A stretch of DNA of 64,000 nucleotides, from assembly GCF_034480035.2 (NCBI RefSeq), contig NZ_CP118753.2:248001-312000 (forward strand). The letters are read 5' to 3'. The notes below the pieces were generated by a model. That model saw only the letters and a list, made by a program, of their open reading frames with translations. It was not told the DNA's origin and did not search any database. Made by a program: the position numbers and the translations under genes. This DNA is from Methanosphaera sp. ISO3-F5. Lineage in GTDB: Archaea; Methanobacteriota; Methanobacteria; Methanobacteriales; Methanobacteriaceae. Shown piece after piece: positions 44,977 through 55,175 of the stretch (its first letter is position 1; each line of letters begins with the position of its first letter).

Positions 44977-47900
44977 TTAGAAGAATATGTCTAATGAACT
45001 TTGTTTAGATTTGTCACTTTCAAATAAAGAATTAATAGCAGTCTCTAAAATATCAATACGCTCCACTACATAAGGACTGATAGGATAACGATGAGCTAAA
45101 TCCTTTGAAATATCCAAATACTTAAGAACAGAACCTTTGGAAATACTTAAAATTAAATCATTACCACAAGTACACTGTCCTGATAATGGAATACGCCTAT
45201 ACTTAGCTCCACACTTCGTACAACGTACCTTCTGTCTTGAAAATGCCCTAATATTTCCTGCCATATCTGGTAAGAAGTGAGAATTAATAACACCCTCAAC
45301 AACACCTTTTTGGTCAACGGATCTTAATATTTCAGCAAGACCAATTTGACTCTCAACCTTCTCAGTCATAGTCTGTAAAGTTTTATACAAACAAACTTTT
45401 GGTCCGCTATGAATCGAACTAGTTGGATGGGAATACATAATACCACTATACTGTGCATCAGTACCTAACCTACCCTCAACATTATCCACTAAATTATTAA
45501 CATCAGAAGGTTTAACACCTCCCTCCTCTGTTTTATGATAAATTTCCAAAGGAATACGTTTCATACAATCAATATTATGTGATTCATCATCTATTTCCTC
45601 AGGATCAATACGAATACTTAAAACCAAAGGAGCATCCATACTACCCCCACGAGTACTAGGAAGGTATGTTTTACCAAAATTCAACAAAGCATCTAACAAC
45701 AACATAACCGCATCTTCATCACTATCACAATTACGTCTTTTAGCTGAATGGAAATAAGGATGAGCATAACAACCTGAAGCTTTAGTATAACCAACAATAC
45801 GACCTAAAACACCAGCTGAAGTGTGAGGAGCAAGACCTGCAACTAATTCACCAATCAAATCAGTACGTGTCTCAGCATTATAAAATGGTTCCATATCATA
45901 ATATTTGATAAGCAAATCATCAATAAACTGTGAAACCTTTAACAAATAATCCCCACAACTTTCACTAACAACAATATCCTGAATTTTAATTTCAACAATT
46001 TGATTCTCATCTGTAATAGGCTTACCATAAATATCCTCAGTATAACCCATCTCCAATATTTTATCCACACTAACACTAATTTCCCTAGGAATAAAATGTG
46101 TTAACGGAAGATCAGTAGAATCATGTCTGATAGTACCATCACGATAAGTATAAACATCATGTAATGCTCTAAGAATACCCTTTTCTAATGGTTCTGGATA
46201 TTTATCTTCAGAAATCAATCCTTTAACACCTTTAACAGTGTCTAAACGCCGAACTTTCACACTATCAAAAGCATCATTTAACAATTTTCCTAATTTAATA
46301 TTCTTAGCAGCTGATGATTCTAACTCCGTACGAGAACCACAAACAGGACATATTGACTTGAATGAAGTAACTTTACAAGTAGGATTAGTACATTTACATT
46401 TAGCAAGCGTAACTTTAATCGTACCTTTCTTTGCAGCTTCCACGATATTACGGATATTTCCAGCATAATTTCCTATAGGGAATAATGAATGTGGAGCAGG
46501 TCTCATAAGTCTCTCCTTAGTTTTTTCAGGACGACCAACACGACCACCTATATAAGTAGGTGCTTTTGCTTTAATACTAATCTCATTAATTTGGTTTATT
46601 GCTTCTATACTTTTTGTATCTTCATCTGGAGTCAAATGTTTATTTAAAGTTTTCATTAAAGCATAAAGATTATCATTAGATATAATTAATGAATTATTAT
46701 TAACATGGTGTGGAACACCAAGTACTTCCAGTATTCTTTTATGATAATCAATAGGAATACGATTAATATCTACATTGAACACTTTATCCGGACTTTCAAT
46801 ATATTCATAAATATAATCATGAAGTGAATTCAATTCTTCTTTGGACACATCATGATAATAAAAGGTATACTTTGGATGAAGAGGAGTTTTTGTTTTTTCG
46901 GCAATTTCAAATGCTTTTTCTGCAGAAATATCTAATTTAAGCAAATCATTTAATTCAAGTTCTTCCTTAAATCCTATACCAAAATCGTCATGAGTTTCTT
47001 TAAAATAATCAGAAACTTCAACTTCCTGTGCCCACCATTCTTCACACCATGCTGAAACATCAAGAGGAATGTTTCCCCTGAGATACTCACCAAAAGCAAC
47101 TAACATATCTCCAAGGAATAAAATCTCAGAAACATCCCTTCTAATCTTGATAGCCTGTGAAACATTATTAACTTGTACAACATCACCATTTTTTAATTTA
47201 ACAATAGGACCCTCAACTGAATCACACGGCACAACACAATTTCCTTTTCCAGGTTTTTCAATTTTCATCTGTGTACCAATAGCTAGAAATTCTACAATTT
47301 CCATCGTAGCAGGATGTATTGCCATTGAAGCTAAACCACTATCACGTGTCCTACCATATCTTAATCTAAAACCACCTTTAGCACCAGGATAAGACATTAC
47401 AGGTCTTCCTCCAATAATATCTTCCATATATTTTGCTTTTTTCTTAGGTTTTTTAACATTTTTTTCTTTAATTTCTTCTTCTTTTTTTTCTTCCTTTTTA
47501 TCAGCTTTAGGGGCTGTGAAATATTCAAGCCAACTCCAACCATCAATACCTAAAGTATTTGCATATTTAACAATTTTTCTAGATTTTTGGATAACTCCTT
47601 CAGCTATAGCGAGTAAAGCTCCTCCACGAATATGGTTGGTTTCTACGCGGGGCAAATCCCTATTTTGCACTTCAATAGCATCTGTTTGTTCACCAGTAAC
47701 TTCAACAGGAATGCTACGAACAGCTTTTCTTACTTCTTCGGGAGTAGGAGAATATTGGAGGTTTGTAACTTCAGATTCATATAATTCGACTTCTTCCACA
47801 TACCTTTCAATTTCATCATCAGTAGGTTTGTACCTATCATGTCCTTGAGCAATACGTATGTAATCCCCTATTAATACAGCTAATGCAGCAGCTGTACCTC

Positions 47901-48339
47901 CAGCACTACGAATAGGTCCAGCGAAGTAAACACCAAAACATTTTGTTCCATCAGGATTATCTTTAATTTTTACTTTAGCAATACCCTCTAAAGGTGCTGC
48001 TACAACTCCTTCCGTAAGTATTGCAAGAGCAGTACGTATTGCACTATCTGCATTTTCCTCTTGAATTTCATAATTATTTTTTTCACCAAGAACATCATCT
48101 TTTGTTGCAATTTCTTTAGCTATTTGGAATGCTACTTCTTCCCTAGACATAGTTTCTTCTAATTTTTTTATTCTTTTTGCAACTCCTTCCGGACCTACAA
48201 GCCCTTCAACACGTTCGGCAAGGTCCTTTGCTAATGGTATTTCAGGTACTAATTCCAAGTCTTTTCCTTGTTTTCTAGCTTCTCGTGCAATATCATAAAG
48301 TTCTTCTGTTTTATCTTCAAGCATTTTAAAGTAATCCAT
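44977..48339 (-). CDS. polC: DNA polymerase D large subunit (DP2)
   Basis: The 1120-residue catalytic subunit of the archaeal replicative D-family polymerase. Zinc-binding clusters are seen at about residue 650-675 (CKCTNPTCKV and CPVCG) and near the C-terminus (CTKCGAKYRRIPLSGQCTCG). The catalytic region includes AGLAPHTSAGVLGRIVGYT and CDSDEDAVMLLLDALLNF with acidic residues. The extreme C-terminus, QSSLDIFF, is a good PIP box for binding the PCNA clamp. There is no intein. GGAGG lies 7 nt before the ATG. The small subunit DP1 is not in this window. Confidence 0.96.
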   Translation of the reverse strand: MDYFKMLEDKTEELYDIAREARKQGKDLELVPEIPLAKDLAERVEGLVGPEGVAKRIKKLEETMSREEVAFQIAKEIATKDDVLGEKNNYEIQEENADSAIRTALAILTEGVVAAPLEGIAKVKIKDNPDGTKCFGVYFAGPIRSAGGTAAALAVLIGDYIRIAQGHDRYKPTDDEIERYVEEVELYESEVTNLQYSPTPEEVRKAVRSIPVEVTGEQTDAIEVQNRDLPRVETNHIRGGALLAIAEGVIQKSRKIVKYANTLGIDGWSWLEYFTAPKADKKEEKKEEEIKEKNVKKPKKKAKYMEDIIGGRPVMSYPGAKGGFRLRYGRTRDSGLASMAIHPATMEIVEFLAIGTQMKIEKPGKGNCVVPCDSVEGPIVKLKNGDVVQVNNVSQAIKIRRDVSEILFLGDMLVAFGEYLRGNIPLDVSAWCEEWWAQEVEVSDYFKETHDDFGIGFKEELELNDLLKLDISAEKAFEIAEKTKTPLHPKYTFYYHDVSKEELNSLHDYIYEYIESPDKVFNVDINRIPIDYHKRILEVLGVPHHVNNNSLIISNDNLYALMKTLNKHLTPDEDTKSIEAINQINEISIKAKAPTYIGGRVGRPEKTKERLMRPAPHSLFPIGNYAGNIRNIVEAAKKGTIKVTLAKCKCTNPTCKVTSFKSICPVCGSRTELESSAAKNIKLGKLLNDAFDSVKVRRLDTVKGVKGLISEDKYPEPLEKGILRALHDVYTYRDGTIRHDSTDLPLTHFIPREISVSVDKILEMGYTEDIYGKPITDENQIVEIKIQDIVVSESCGDYLLKVSQFIDDLLIKYYDMEPFYNAETRTDLIGELVAGLAPHTSAGVLGRIVGYTKASGCYAHPYFHSAKRRNCDSDEDAVMLLLDALLNFGKTYLPSTRGGSMDAPLVLSIRIDPEEIDDESHNIDCMKRIPLEIYHKTEEGGVKPSDVNNLVDNVEGRLGTDAQYSGIMYSHPTSSIHSGPKVCLYKTLQTMTEKVESQIGLAEILRSVDQKGVVEGVINSHFLPDMAGNIRAFSRQKVRCTKCGAKYRRIPLSGQCTCGNDLILSISKGSVLKYLDISKDLAHRYPISPYVVERIDILETAINSLFESDKSKQSSLDIFF

Positions 48340-48525
48340 TTTTTTACCTCCTTCTTTTCAATGTTTATGCTGGCGATATTTTTTTGCTAATAATAATATA
48401 TGTGAAATATTTCTCTTATCTATTTTTGTATTACTATATTATTCTCAAAAATTTTTAGTAGAAACAAATTCATATATTATAATAATAGATAAATTTTTAG
48501 ACAATAAAAAATTAGGATTGGTTCA

Positions 48526-49734
48526 ATGTTAGATAATTCACTAAATAAACAATGGAAAATAGACTTTTTTAAGGTTTTTGCAACAGAATATGATAATATT
48601 CAAGTATTTGAAAAAGCAGACAAAAAAAAGTTCGAACATTTTCCTCCTGTCATAGGAAATTTCTATGAAAAAACAGTAAGTCCTGAAGAATTAAAAAATA
48701 TTTGTGAAGGAAAGCTAAAAATAAAAAAGGCTAAACTGGATGAAAATTATAATGATATAGTTAAGATAGATTACTTGAAAAATATTAAAAGTCAGCTAAA
48801 CAATGTAATGCATCAACAAATAATGAATCTTCAACAAGAAGATCCAACATTTCTCTCAGAAGAGGAAAAAGAAATTATTGAAAATGCAGATTTTCCATTT
48901 GCAAAACTTATGACTGTTGTATTCTCTAAGGATACTGATGAGATGACAGTTGAAGATCAACAAGAATGGAAAACTAACATGAACCAATTTATTAACCAAC
49001 AATTCATATCTGGTATAATAAACATATATTTCACGATGAAGTTATACAAGGATAATAATTATGTGCGTTTATTCCAAACACCATATAATAAAAAAGAATT
49101 ATGGGATGAATATGCAGGTAATCATAAAGGATTTTGTGTTGCTTATGACTTCAAACAAATAAAAAGAACTAACGCAATGAATCTTAACAGATTGTTCCCT
49201 GTATTATATGTTAAAGAAAAAATATCTGAAGATGAACTGGATTATGATGTATATAATTATCATTGTGCAAGTATTATGAAAGTAAGAAATGAAGTAACAG
49301 ATTATGATAATGAATGGATGTTCATATACAATCATCATTACACTGAAACAGAATACCGAATGTTAGATAATCTTCTTGAACCAATATATCATAAAACAAT
49401 GAATAATCCTAAAATTCAACAGATAACATTTAAAAACTATTTAAAAGAAGAAAATGATGAATTAATTTATAAACATGAAGATATAATAAATGACATCCTT
49501 AAAATATTAGAATCTGAAGAATTCGATAGTCAAATACATGATGAATTTGAAGAAGTACTTAAAATTACGGATGATGAAATCATGTTTGATTACATGAAAC
49601 CAGAAGCAATATATCTTGGAATAAAATTCCCTGAAGAAAAAATTGAAAGCTACAAAAACATAGTGGAAAGTACTGGCACAAGAATATTTCAAATCAAAGA
49701 AAAAGATGGAAAAATATTTAAATCAATAATATAG
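48526..49734 (+). CDS. DUF2971-like protein
   Basis: The 402-residue soluble protein is built around a DUF2971-type block at about 170-230 (LFQTPYNKKELWDEYAGNHK then GFCVAYDF), in which a W-x-x-Y-x-x-x-H-x-G-F-C pattern is typical. DUF2971 proteins are uncharacterised and often accessory, sometimes in defence or mobile regions. The N-terminal 150 residues and C-terminal 120 are acidic, helix-rich and without known motifs. GGATTG lies before the ATG. The stop overlaps the GTG of the DNA ligase frame, so the two are in one transcript unit. Its role in replication is unknown. Confidence 0.6.
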   Translation: MLDNSLNKQWKIDFFKVFATEYDNIQVFEKADKKKFEHFPPVIGNFYEKTVSPEELKNICEGKLKIKKAKLDENYNDIVKIDYLKNIKSQLNNVMHQQIMNLQQEDPTFLSEEEKEIIENADFPFAKLMTVVFSKDTDEMTVEDQQEWKTNMNQFINQQFISGIINIYFTMKLYKDNNYVRLFQTPYNKKELWDEYAGNHKGFCVAYDFKQIKRTNAMNLNRLFPVLYVKEKISEDELDYDVYNYHCASIMKVRNEVTDYDNEWMFIYNHHYTETEYRMLDNLLEPIYHKTMNNPKIQQITFKNYLKEENDELIYKHEDIINDILKILESEEFDSQIHDEFEEVLKITDDEIMFDYMKPEAIYLGIKFPEEKIESYKNIVESTGTRIFQIKEKDGKIFKSII

Positions 49735-49742
49735 TGATAAAT

Positions 49743-51419
49743 ATGTCAGGAATATTATACGAAGAATTAGTGGACGTATATGAAAAAATAGGAAGTACAA
49801 CTCGAAGATTAGAAAAAGAGGAAATAATAGCCAACTTCCTTAAAACAATAAAACATAAAAGTCCAGAAACAACATATGATGTGACATTATTACTTCAGGG
49901 GAAAATATTTCCACCATGGAGTGATAAGGAAATGGGAGTTTCCACACAATTAATCATCAAAGCCTTATCCAAAATGCTTGGAGAAAACACTAAATCCATA
50001 GAAAATAAGTTAGCATCAGTAGGGGATATGGGTGAGATAACAGAAGAACTGGTATCAAATAACAAGCAAGTCACTTTCTTCAAAGTTCCTCTAACAATAA
50101 CAAAGGTAATAAACAATCTTAGAAAAACTGAGTCTATCACGGGAAGTAATTCACAAAACAAAAAATTAAACCTCATACTGGAATTATACAGTTCTGCTTC
50201 ACCATTAGAAGCAAAATATATAACACGTACAATAACAGAAAAACTGAGAATAGGTGTTGGGGAAGGAACGCTTGTGGATGCAATAAGTGATGCATACGGT
50301 ATAGATAAAGAAATAATTGATAGGGCATACATGTTATCTAATGATCTTGGGGAAGTAGCCACAAGAGCACAAGAATCTATTGGTGCTGTTAAAGAATTAT
50401 CAATTACTCCCGGAAAACCTATAAAGCCAATGCTTGCCCAATTAAGTCCGGGTATACGGGAAAGTATTGAGGAAATGGGTGAGGTTGTCTGTGAAACTAA
50501 ATATGATGGGATACGTGTTCAAATCCATAAAATTGGTGATGAAATAAAAATTTTCACTAGACGTTTAGAAAATGTAACTCAAGCATTACCTGAAATAGTG
50601 GAATACATAAGAGAAGCATTACCTGATGAAGATTATATAATTGAGGGAGAAGTAATAGCAACAAGAGATAACAAGCCAATATCTTTCCAGTATATTCTTC
50701 AAAGAGTTAAACGAAAATATGATGTTGAAAAAATGAGGGAAAAAATTCCTCTGAAAATATTCTTATTTGATGTATTATATTATAAAGAACCTGTGGCAGA
50801 ACAACCGATTGGTCAGAGAAGGCAATTACTTGAAGAGATAGTGCACACATCAGATGATGTTGAGTTAAGTACTATGAAAGTAGTGTCTTCGGATAATGTG
50901 GGTGATGCTGAAGAATTATTTAACTGGTCTATAGATAATGGGCATGAGGGGATTATGTTTAAAGATGTATCAAGTCCTTATTCTCCGGGTAAACGTGGAA
51001 AGAATATGTTAAAATTCAAACCAGTTAGGGAAACTTTGGATTGTGTTATAACTGGTGGATTGTATGGTAAGGGAAAAAGAGCTAAATTCTTTGGTTCTTA
51101 TTTATTATCATTACTTGATAGTCAAACTGGTGAATATAAAACTCTTGTTCATGCTGCAACGGGGATGGATGATGAAATGTTGGCTTCATTAACGGATCGT
51201 ATGCAACAGTATATCTTATCTACTAATGAACAAATTGTAACATTTAAACCGGCAGTTATTCTTGAAGTAGCGTATAGTGAAATTGTTGAAAGTAATGAGT
51301 ACGAGGCAGGGTATTCTTTACGTTTTCCAGCTATTAAAAGAGTGAGGGATGATATTGGTTTGGATCAGGTGGATACTTTGGATAAATTAAAACAAATGAT
51401 TGACTTACAAAATAATTAA
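49743..51419 (+). CDS. lig: ATP-dependent DNA ligase (archaeal)
   Basis: The 558-residue enzyme seals nicks in DNA. The catalytic lysine is in CETKYDGIRVQIHK (about residue 246), followed by FTRRLENVTQALPE (motif III), DYIIEGEVIA (motif IIIa) and the motif IV/V stretch GHEGIMFKD and GKRGKNMLKFKP. The DNA-binding domain makes up the first 200 residues and the OB domain the last 140. I start at the ATG at 49743, with GTGAT 4 nt upstream; the frame opens at GTG 49734 inside the previous gene's stop. It is the second gene of a pair with the DUF2971-like gene. Confidence 0.95.
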   Translation: MSGILYEELVDVYEKIGSTTRRLEKEEIIANFLKTIKHKSPETTYDVTLLLQGKIFPPWSDKEMGVSTQLIIKALSKMLGENTKSIENKLASVGDMGEITEELVSNNKQVTFFKVPLTITKVINNLRKTESITGSNSQNKKLNLILELYSSASPLEAKYITRTITEKLRIGVGEGTLVDAISDAYGIDKEIIDRAYMLSNDLGEVATRAQESIGAVKELSITPGKPIKPMLAQLSPGIRESIEEMGEVVCETKYDGIRVQIHKIGDEIKIFTRRLENVTQALPEIVEYIREALPDEDYIIEGEVIATRDNKPISFQYILQRVKRKYDVEKMREKIPLKIFLFDVLYYKEPVAEQPIGQRRQLLEEIVHTSDDVELSTMKVVSSDNVGDAEELFNWSIDNGHEGIMFKDVSSPYSPGKRGKNMLKFKPVRETLDCVITGGLYGKGKRAKFFGSYLLSLLDSQTGEYKTLVHAATGMDDEMLASLTDRMQQYILSTNEQIVTFKPAVILEVAYSEIVESNEYEAGYSLRFPAIKRVRDDIGLDQVDTLDKLKQMIDLQNN

Positions 51420-51487
51420 TTTATAATATTGGTATAAAAATAATAAACATTATCTATAATAAAGACATATATATTATTATAATTATT

Positions 51488-51853
51488 ATGAATGACAAGA
51501 AAATATTTAAAATATCATTAATAACATTAATTATAGGATTGATGGGTATAATATTATTATCAGGATATGTAAACCCTGAAAAACTAACAATAAAACAAAT
51601 AAACAAATCAAAAATAGACAATCAAATCGAATTAGATGCAAACATAGAATCAATCATCAAAACAAAATCAAATACTCAAATAATAAAATTAAAAGATCAA
51701 ACCGGAAATATTAATTTAATAATTTTTCCCTCAACAAATCTAAAAACTAAATTAATCAAAAACCAGAAAATAACCGTTATAGGAAGGGTTACACAATATA
51801 ATGGGGAATTAGAATTAATACTGGAAGAATCCAAAAATATTAAAATAGGATAA
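51488..51853 (+). CDS. Membrane-anchored OB-fold protein
   Basis: The 121-residue product has one N-terminal hydrophobic segment (about 9-27), then an OB-fold of the tRNA-anticodon/RecJ-YhcR type (IKLKDQTGNINLIIFPSTN, KNQKITVIGRVTQYNGELEL). The domain probably lies outside the cell and might bind nucleic acid or a polysaccharide. There is no Shine-Dalgarno; a TATA-like run ends close to the ATG, so the mRNA may be leaderless. It starts 68 bp after the ligase gene. No substrate can be inferred. Confidence 0.65.
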   Translation: MNDKKIFKISLITLIIGLMGIILLSGYVNPEKLTIKQINKSKIDNQIELDANIESIIKTKSNTQIIKLKDQTGNINLIIFPSTNLKTKLIKNQKITVIGRVTQYNGELELILEESKNIKIG

Positions 51854-52040
51854 CTCTATTGTAAACTATTCTAATTTTTAACCTCTTTTTTTCATTAAAT
51901 AACTTAATTACAATATAAGACATTACAAATTATAATGAATTTATAATATCTTAGAACAATTTGTTAAATTAATAATTATAACATTTATCAATGATGAATG
52001 GAATATCTTAAATTAAATAAGATGAAGGTTGTAATTTTAA

Positions 52041-53576
52041 ATGAATCTATTTTTAAAAGAAGATAAAAAATTATTAGTATTACCAGCAATCCTATCATTT
52101 ATTTTAACATTACTCTTATTATACAAATATTCCTTCCCTATTTCATGGGATGTTTATTATCATATACATATGATTAATTTGTATGCTAATAATGGACTTG
52201 TTTTTTGGGATAATCTCACCGTTGCTCCCAAAGGTAGACTAATAATGTATCCACCATTATTCCATCTGGTATTCGCAGGCATTAGTAAAACCTTAAATAT
52301 TTCATCAATAGAGTTATGCAGGTGTGCACAACCATTATTTTCAGCTTACCTTATAGGCATAATTACATTTACAACATATAAAATAACAAATGTCAGAACT
52401 TCATTTTTAACAGGATTTCTGGCAATGTTCTGTTTCATAACATTTAACAGATCCGTTATTTGCACACCCGCAACAATTGCAATAGGATTATTTTTAATAG
52501 CTATTGTCTATTGTTATAATGGTATCATCAAAGAAAATTATAAAGAAATCATAATATCCGCAATTTCACTTGCTTTAATATGGAATTTACATATGGCAAC
52601 AGCTATACTAACAAGTGGCGTTATCGGATTATACATTTTAATACAATTGTTGAAAAAGCATATTAATTTGAAAATAATACTATGTTACTGTCTGATAGTA
52701 CTATGTTTAGGTTTACCTTGGTGGATTTACATAGCAATAAATTATACTTTAGTATTTAATTCAATTTCAGGCACAGATACTATAATAACCAATTTCTTCT
52801 TCAAATACTTTGGAGTTATTACAACAATACTCCTATTAATTGGATATTATGTGTTGTTTAAAAAGAAAACAAAATTATCAATATTCCTATTATCAAGTTC
52901 ATTATCATTAATATTATTAAGTCAGATAAAATATCTTGGATTTAACACAGTTTCGATAAGAATATTAGAAGTTGCATCCTATGTTCTCATAATTATTTCA
53001 GGTATTGGATTAAACTATATTTATGATAATAAAATAACTCAGATACAATACAAGAACCTTTTTGTGGCACTGGTAATATTATTATCCGTATCATCAGCAT
53101 TATTATATGAAGACAGTTATACTCCTGATCTAATGGGAAATCATGATGTAAATAACACAATTATTGATGAACATATTCATTTAATTGTTAATCCTGTTGT
53201 AACATTATTTAAGCCAACAGTCATTTCTTCAAGATTCGCAGACAATAATCTAGCCCATAATCGTTATGAAATCATGAAATATTTTGAAGAAAATACTCCT
53301 AATGGAATGTTAATATCTGAAGATGCAATCATGGATACAATAATTGTTTCAACAAGTAGTACTCCAGTAGCTTACGGAGGTTTCACAGAATCTATACCAG
53401 ATTATGTTACAGATCCCGTCCACATAATTAAAGGATGGTCCAATAAGAATGAAATACACCAACTCAATATTAGTCACATTCTATTGAAGAAGGATACAGC
53501 AGTACCATATTATGCAGAAATAGTAAAAGAAAATGATAATTATAAAATATGCAAAATAAGACAAGAATACAGGTAA
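52041..53576 (+). CDS. Multi-spanning membrane protein, GT-C glycosyltransferase-like (paralogue of 9080)
   Basis: This 511-residue protein has about 11 hydrophobic segments and then an outer tail of about 130 residues. The first loop carries SWDVYYHIHMINLYANNG and MYPPLFHLVF, matching the motifs in the 525-residue protein at 9080. Both likely add or transfer a sugar from a lipid carrier on the outer face. An Asp in the first outer loop would be the catalytic metal ligand. It precedes a cell-wall-type secreted protein by 5 bp, which suggests they are made together. Fold and activity are inferred from topology. Confidence 0.6.
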   Translation: MNLFLKEDKKLLVLPAILSFILTLLLLYKYSFPISWDVYYHIHMINLYANNGLVFWDNLTVAPKGRLIMYPPLFHLVFAGISKTLNISSIELCRCAQPLFSAYLIGIITFTTYKITNVRTSFLTGFLAMFCFITFNRSVICTPATIAIGLFLIAIVYCYNGIIKENYKEIIISAISLALIWNLHMATAILTSGVIGLYILIQLLKKHINLKIILCYCLIVLCLGLPWWIYIAINYTLVFNSISGTDTIITNFFFKYFGVITTILLLIGYYVLFKKKTKLSIFLLSSSLSLILLSQIKYLGFNTVSIRILEVASYVLIIISGIGLNYIYDNKITQIQYKNLFVALVILLSVSSALLYEDSYTPDLMGNHDVNNTIIDEHIHLIVNPVVTLFKPTVISSRFADNNLAHNRYEIMKYFEENTPNGMLISEDAIMDTIIVSTSSTPVAYGGFTESIPDYVTDPVHIIKGWSNKNEIHQLNISHILLKKDTAVPYYAEIVKENDNYKICKIRQEYR

Positions 53577-53581
53577 TTATT

Positions 53582-55063
53582 ATGAAAACAACTCATAAAA
53601 TAATGAGCATAATTATAATTGGAATACTGATAACATTATTCTTTATAAGCACATTATATACTGATACCATTGAATGTGATAATCAAACATTAATAATATC
53701 AGTATGCACAGGAGAAATGAGAGCATTAGAAACAGGAATAGCAGTATATGCAGGAATAGAAGAAGCACCATTAATCCTCTCAGATAAAACATTACCCGAC
53801 CAATTAAACACATGGCTACCATCATACATAGAAAAAAACAACATAACAAAAATAATAATCGTAGGACCAGTAACGCCACAACAAATAATTGAATTCATGA
53901 AACTCAGAGTCACAATAAAACAAATAAATGGAGATAATATAGCAGATATCCTAACAAAAATAACAGAAAACAACAAAAACATAAACAAAAATGAAATAAT
54001 AATAACCTCCTCTGATCCATTAGCAGGAATATTAGGAGCATACACAAAAACACCAGTATTCATAACAGCAACAAATAGCACATACCAATCAGCTAACACA
54101 TTAAGTAAAGAATACAAAGAATACATAACAAAACACAACATAAAAAAGGCAACAATCATAGGAAACACACCACAAAACATAAAAGACGAACTAAAAAATC
54201 ACAATATTCAAATAGAAGAAATAAGCGGAGAAACATCATTAGACGTAAGTAATAACTTAAACAATAAACTAAAACAAGAAGGATATCTCAAAAATACAAA
54301 CACAGCATTTTATGGATTTTATGGAGAAATACCTACAATAATACCAACAGTAATAAAAGAAAATGCAATACTAATAGAAGACTCATCAAACAAAGGAAAT
54401 ATTATTCCATACTTACAAGAAAACAATATAACAACAGTATACATCTTAAGAAACACAGAATCACAATACATACAGATGGAAGAAACAGACTACATATCAA
54501 CAGATGTAATAAACAATCTACAAAACAATAATATAACCATCAAATACCTAACAAAACCAAGAACACTAGATGAAGCAACAGGACTATACGACATGAAAAT
54601 ACTAACTGCAGAACACATGGAAAACACCACAGCCCCAACTATAAAAGAAGAAAAAACATCCCACATAAAAACACAACCACCATTAATAGCAATACTAGAA
54701 AAACAGAAAATAAAAGATTCAAACAACATAACTGCAACAATAACAAAACAAAACAACACAAAATACATACTAAAATGGGACACCATCCACCCATACACAT
54801 ATAATAAAATTAACGAAAACACTTATCATATAACCTCAAACACGGGCTACGAATACATATGGAAAAAACAACAAAACATGTGGAAAGAACAATACATATA
54901 CAATAACACCACCTACTACAACATAACATGGACAGAAAACAAAGACAATACCTGGACCGAAACACATGAAAAACAAGAATACACCTGGAACTTTAACGGA
55001 CAAAAATGGGTATGTTACAACCAACAACAAGAACCAATATACTATATTCAAAACATAACTTAA
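53582..55063 (+). CDS. Secreted protein with CWB2-like repeats and a Trp/Tyr-rich tail
   Basis: The 493-residue protein has a hydrophobic N-terminal signal or anchor (about 7-25). Three CWB2-type repeats follow (about 30-130, 130-240, 245-325). In the first, EEAPLILSDKTLPDQL then TKIIIVGPVTPQQI then VTIKQINGDNIADIL follow the pattern 'allotted resource, identity strand, RixG-x-x-x-x-A' of CWB2 modules that attach bacterial proteins to cell-wall polymers. The last 100 residues are rich in Trp, Tyr, Asn and Thr. Many N-x-S/T sites suggest N-glycosylation. AGGTAAT lies before the ATG. It may be fixed to the pseudomurein wall. The repeat assignment is by eye. Confidence 0.55.
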   Translation: MKTTHKIMSIIIIGILITLFFISTLYTDTIECDNQTLIISVCTGEMRALETGIAVYAGIEEAPLILSDKTLPDQLNTWLPSYIEKNNITKIIIVGPVTPQQIIEFMKLRVTIKQINGDNIADILTKITENNKNINKNEIIITSSDPLAGILGAYTKTPVFITATNSTYQSANTLSKEYKEYITKHNIKKATIIGNTPQNIKDELKNHNIQIEEISGETSLDVSNNLNNKLKQEGYLKNTNTAFYGFYGEIPTIIPTVIKENAILIEDSSNKGNIIPYLQENNITTVYILRNTESQYIQMEETDYISTDVINNLQNNNITIKYLTKPRTLDEATGLYDMKILTAEHMENTTAPTIKEEKTSHIKTQPPLIAILEKQKIKDSNNITATITKQNNTKYILKWDTIHPYTYNKINENTYHITSNTGYEYIWKKQQNMWKEQYIYNNTTYYNITWTENKDNTWTETHEKQEYTWNFNGQKWVCYNQQQEPIYYIQNIT

Positions 55064-55175
55064 CAAAAATGTATAACTCATTAAAAACATAAAATAATAC
55101 AATAAAAGATAACATCAACATTTATCATTTTTTTTTATAAAAAATAATTCTTAAATAAGGCATGGGAGAATTGAT

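Noticed and set aside
49895-50362. Minus-strand ORF inside the DNA ligase gene
   Set aside because: It is a shadow of the ligase frame, with no start signals and no recognisable domain.
53643-55102. Minus-strand ORFs opposite the CWB2-like gene
   Set aside because: The coding strand is very A-rich, so the opposite strand gives long Leu/Phe/Val-rich frames by composition alone.
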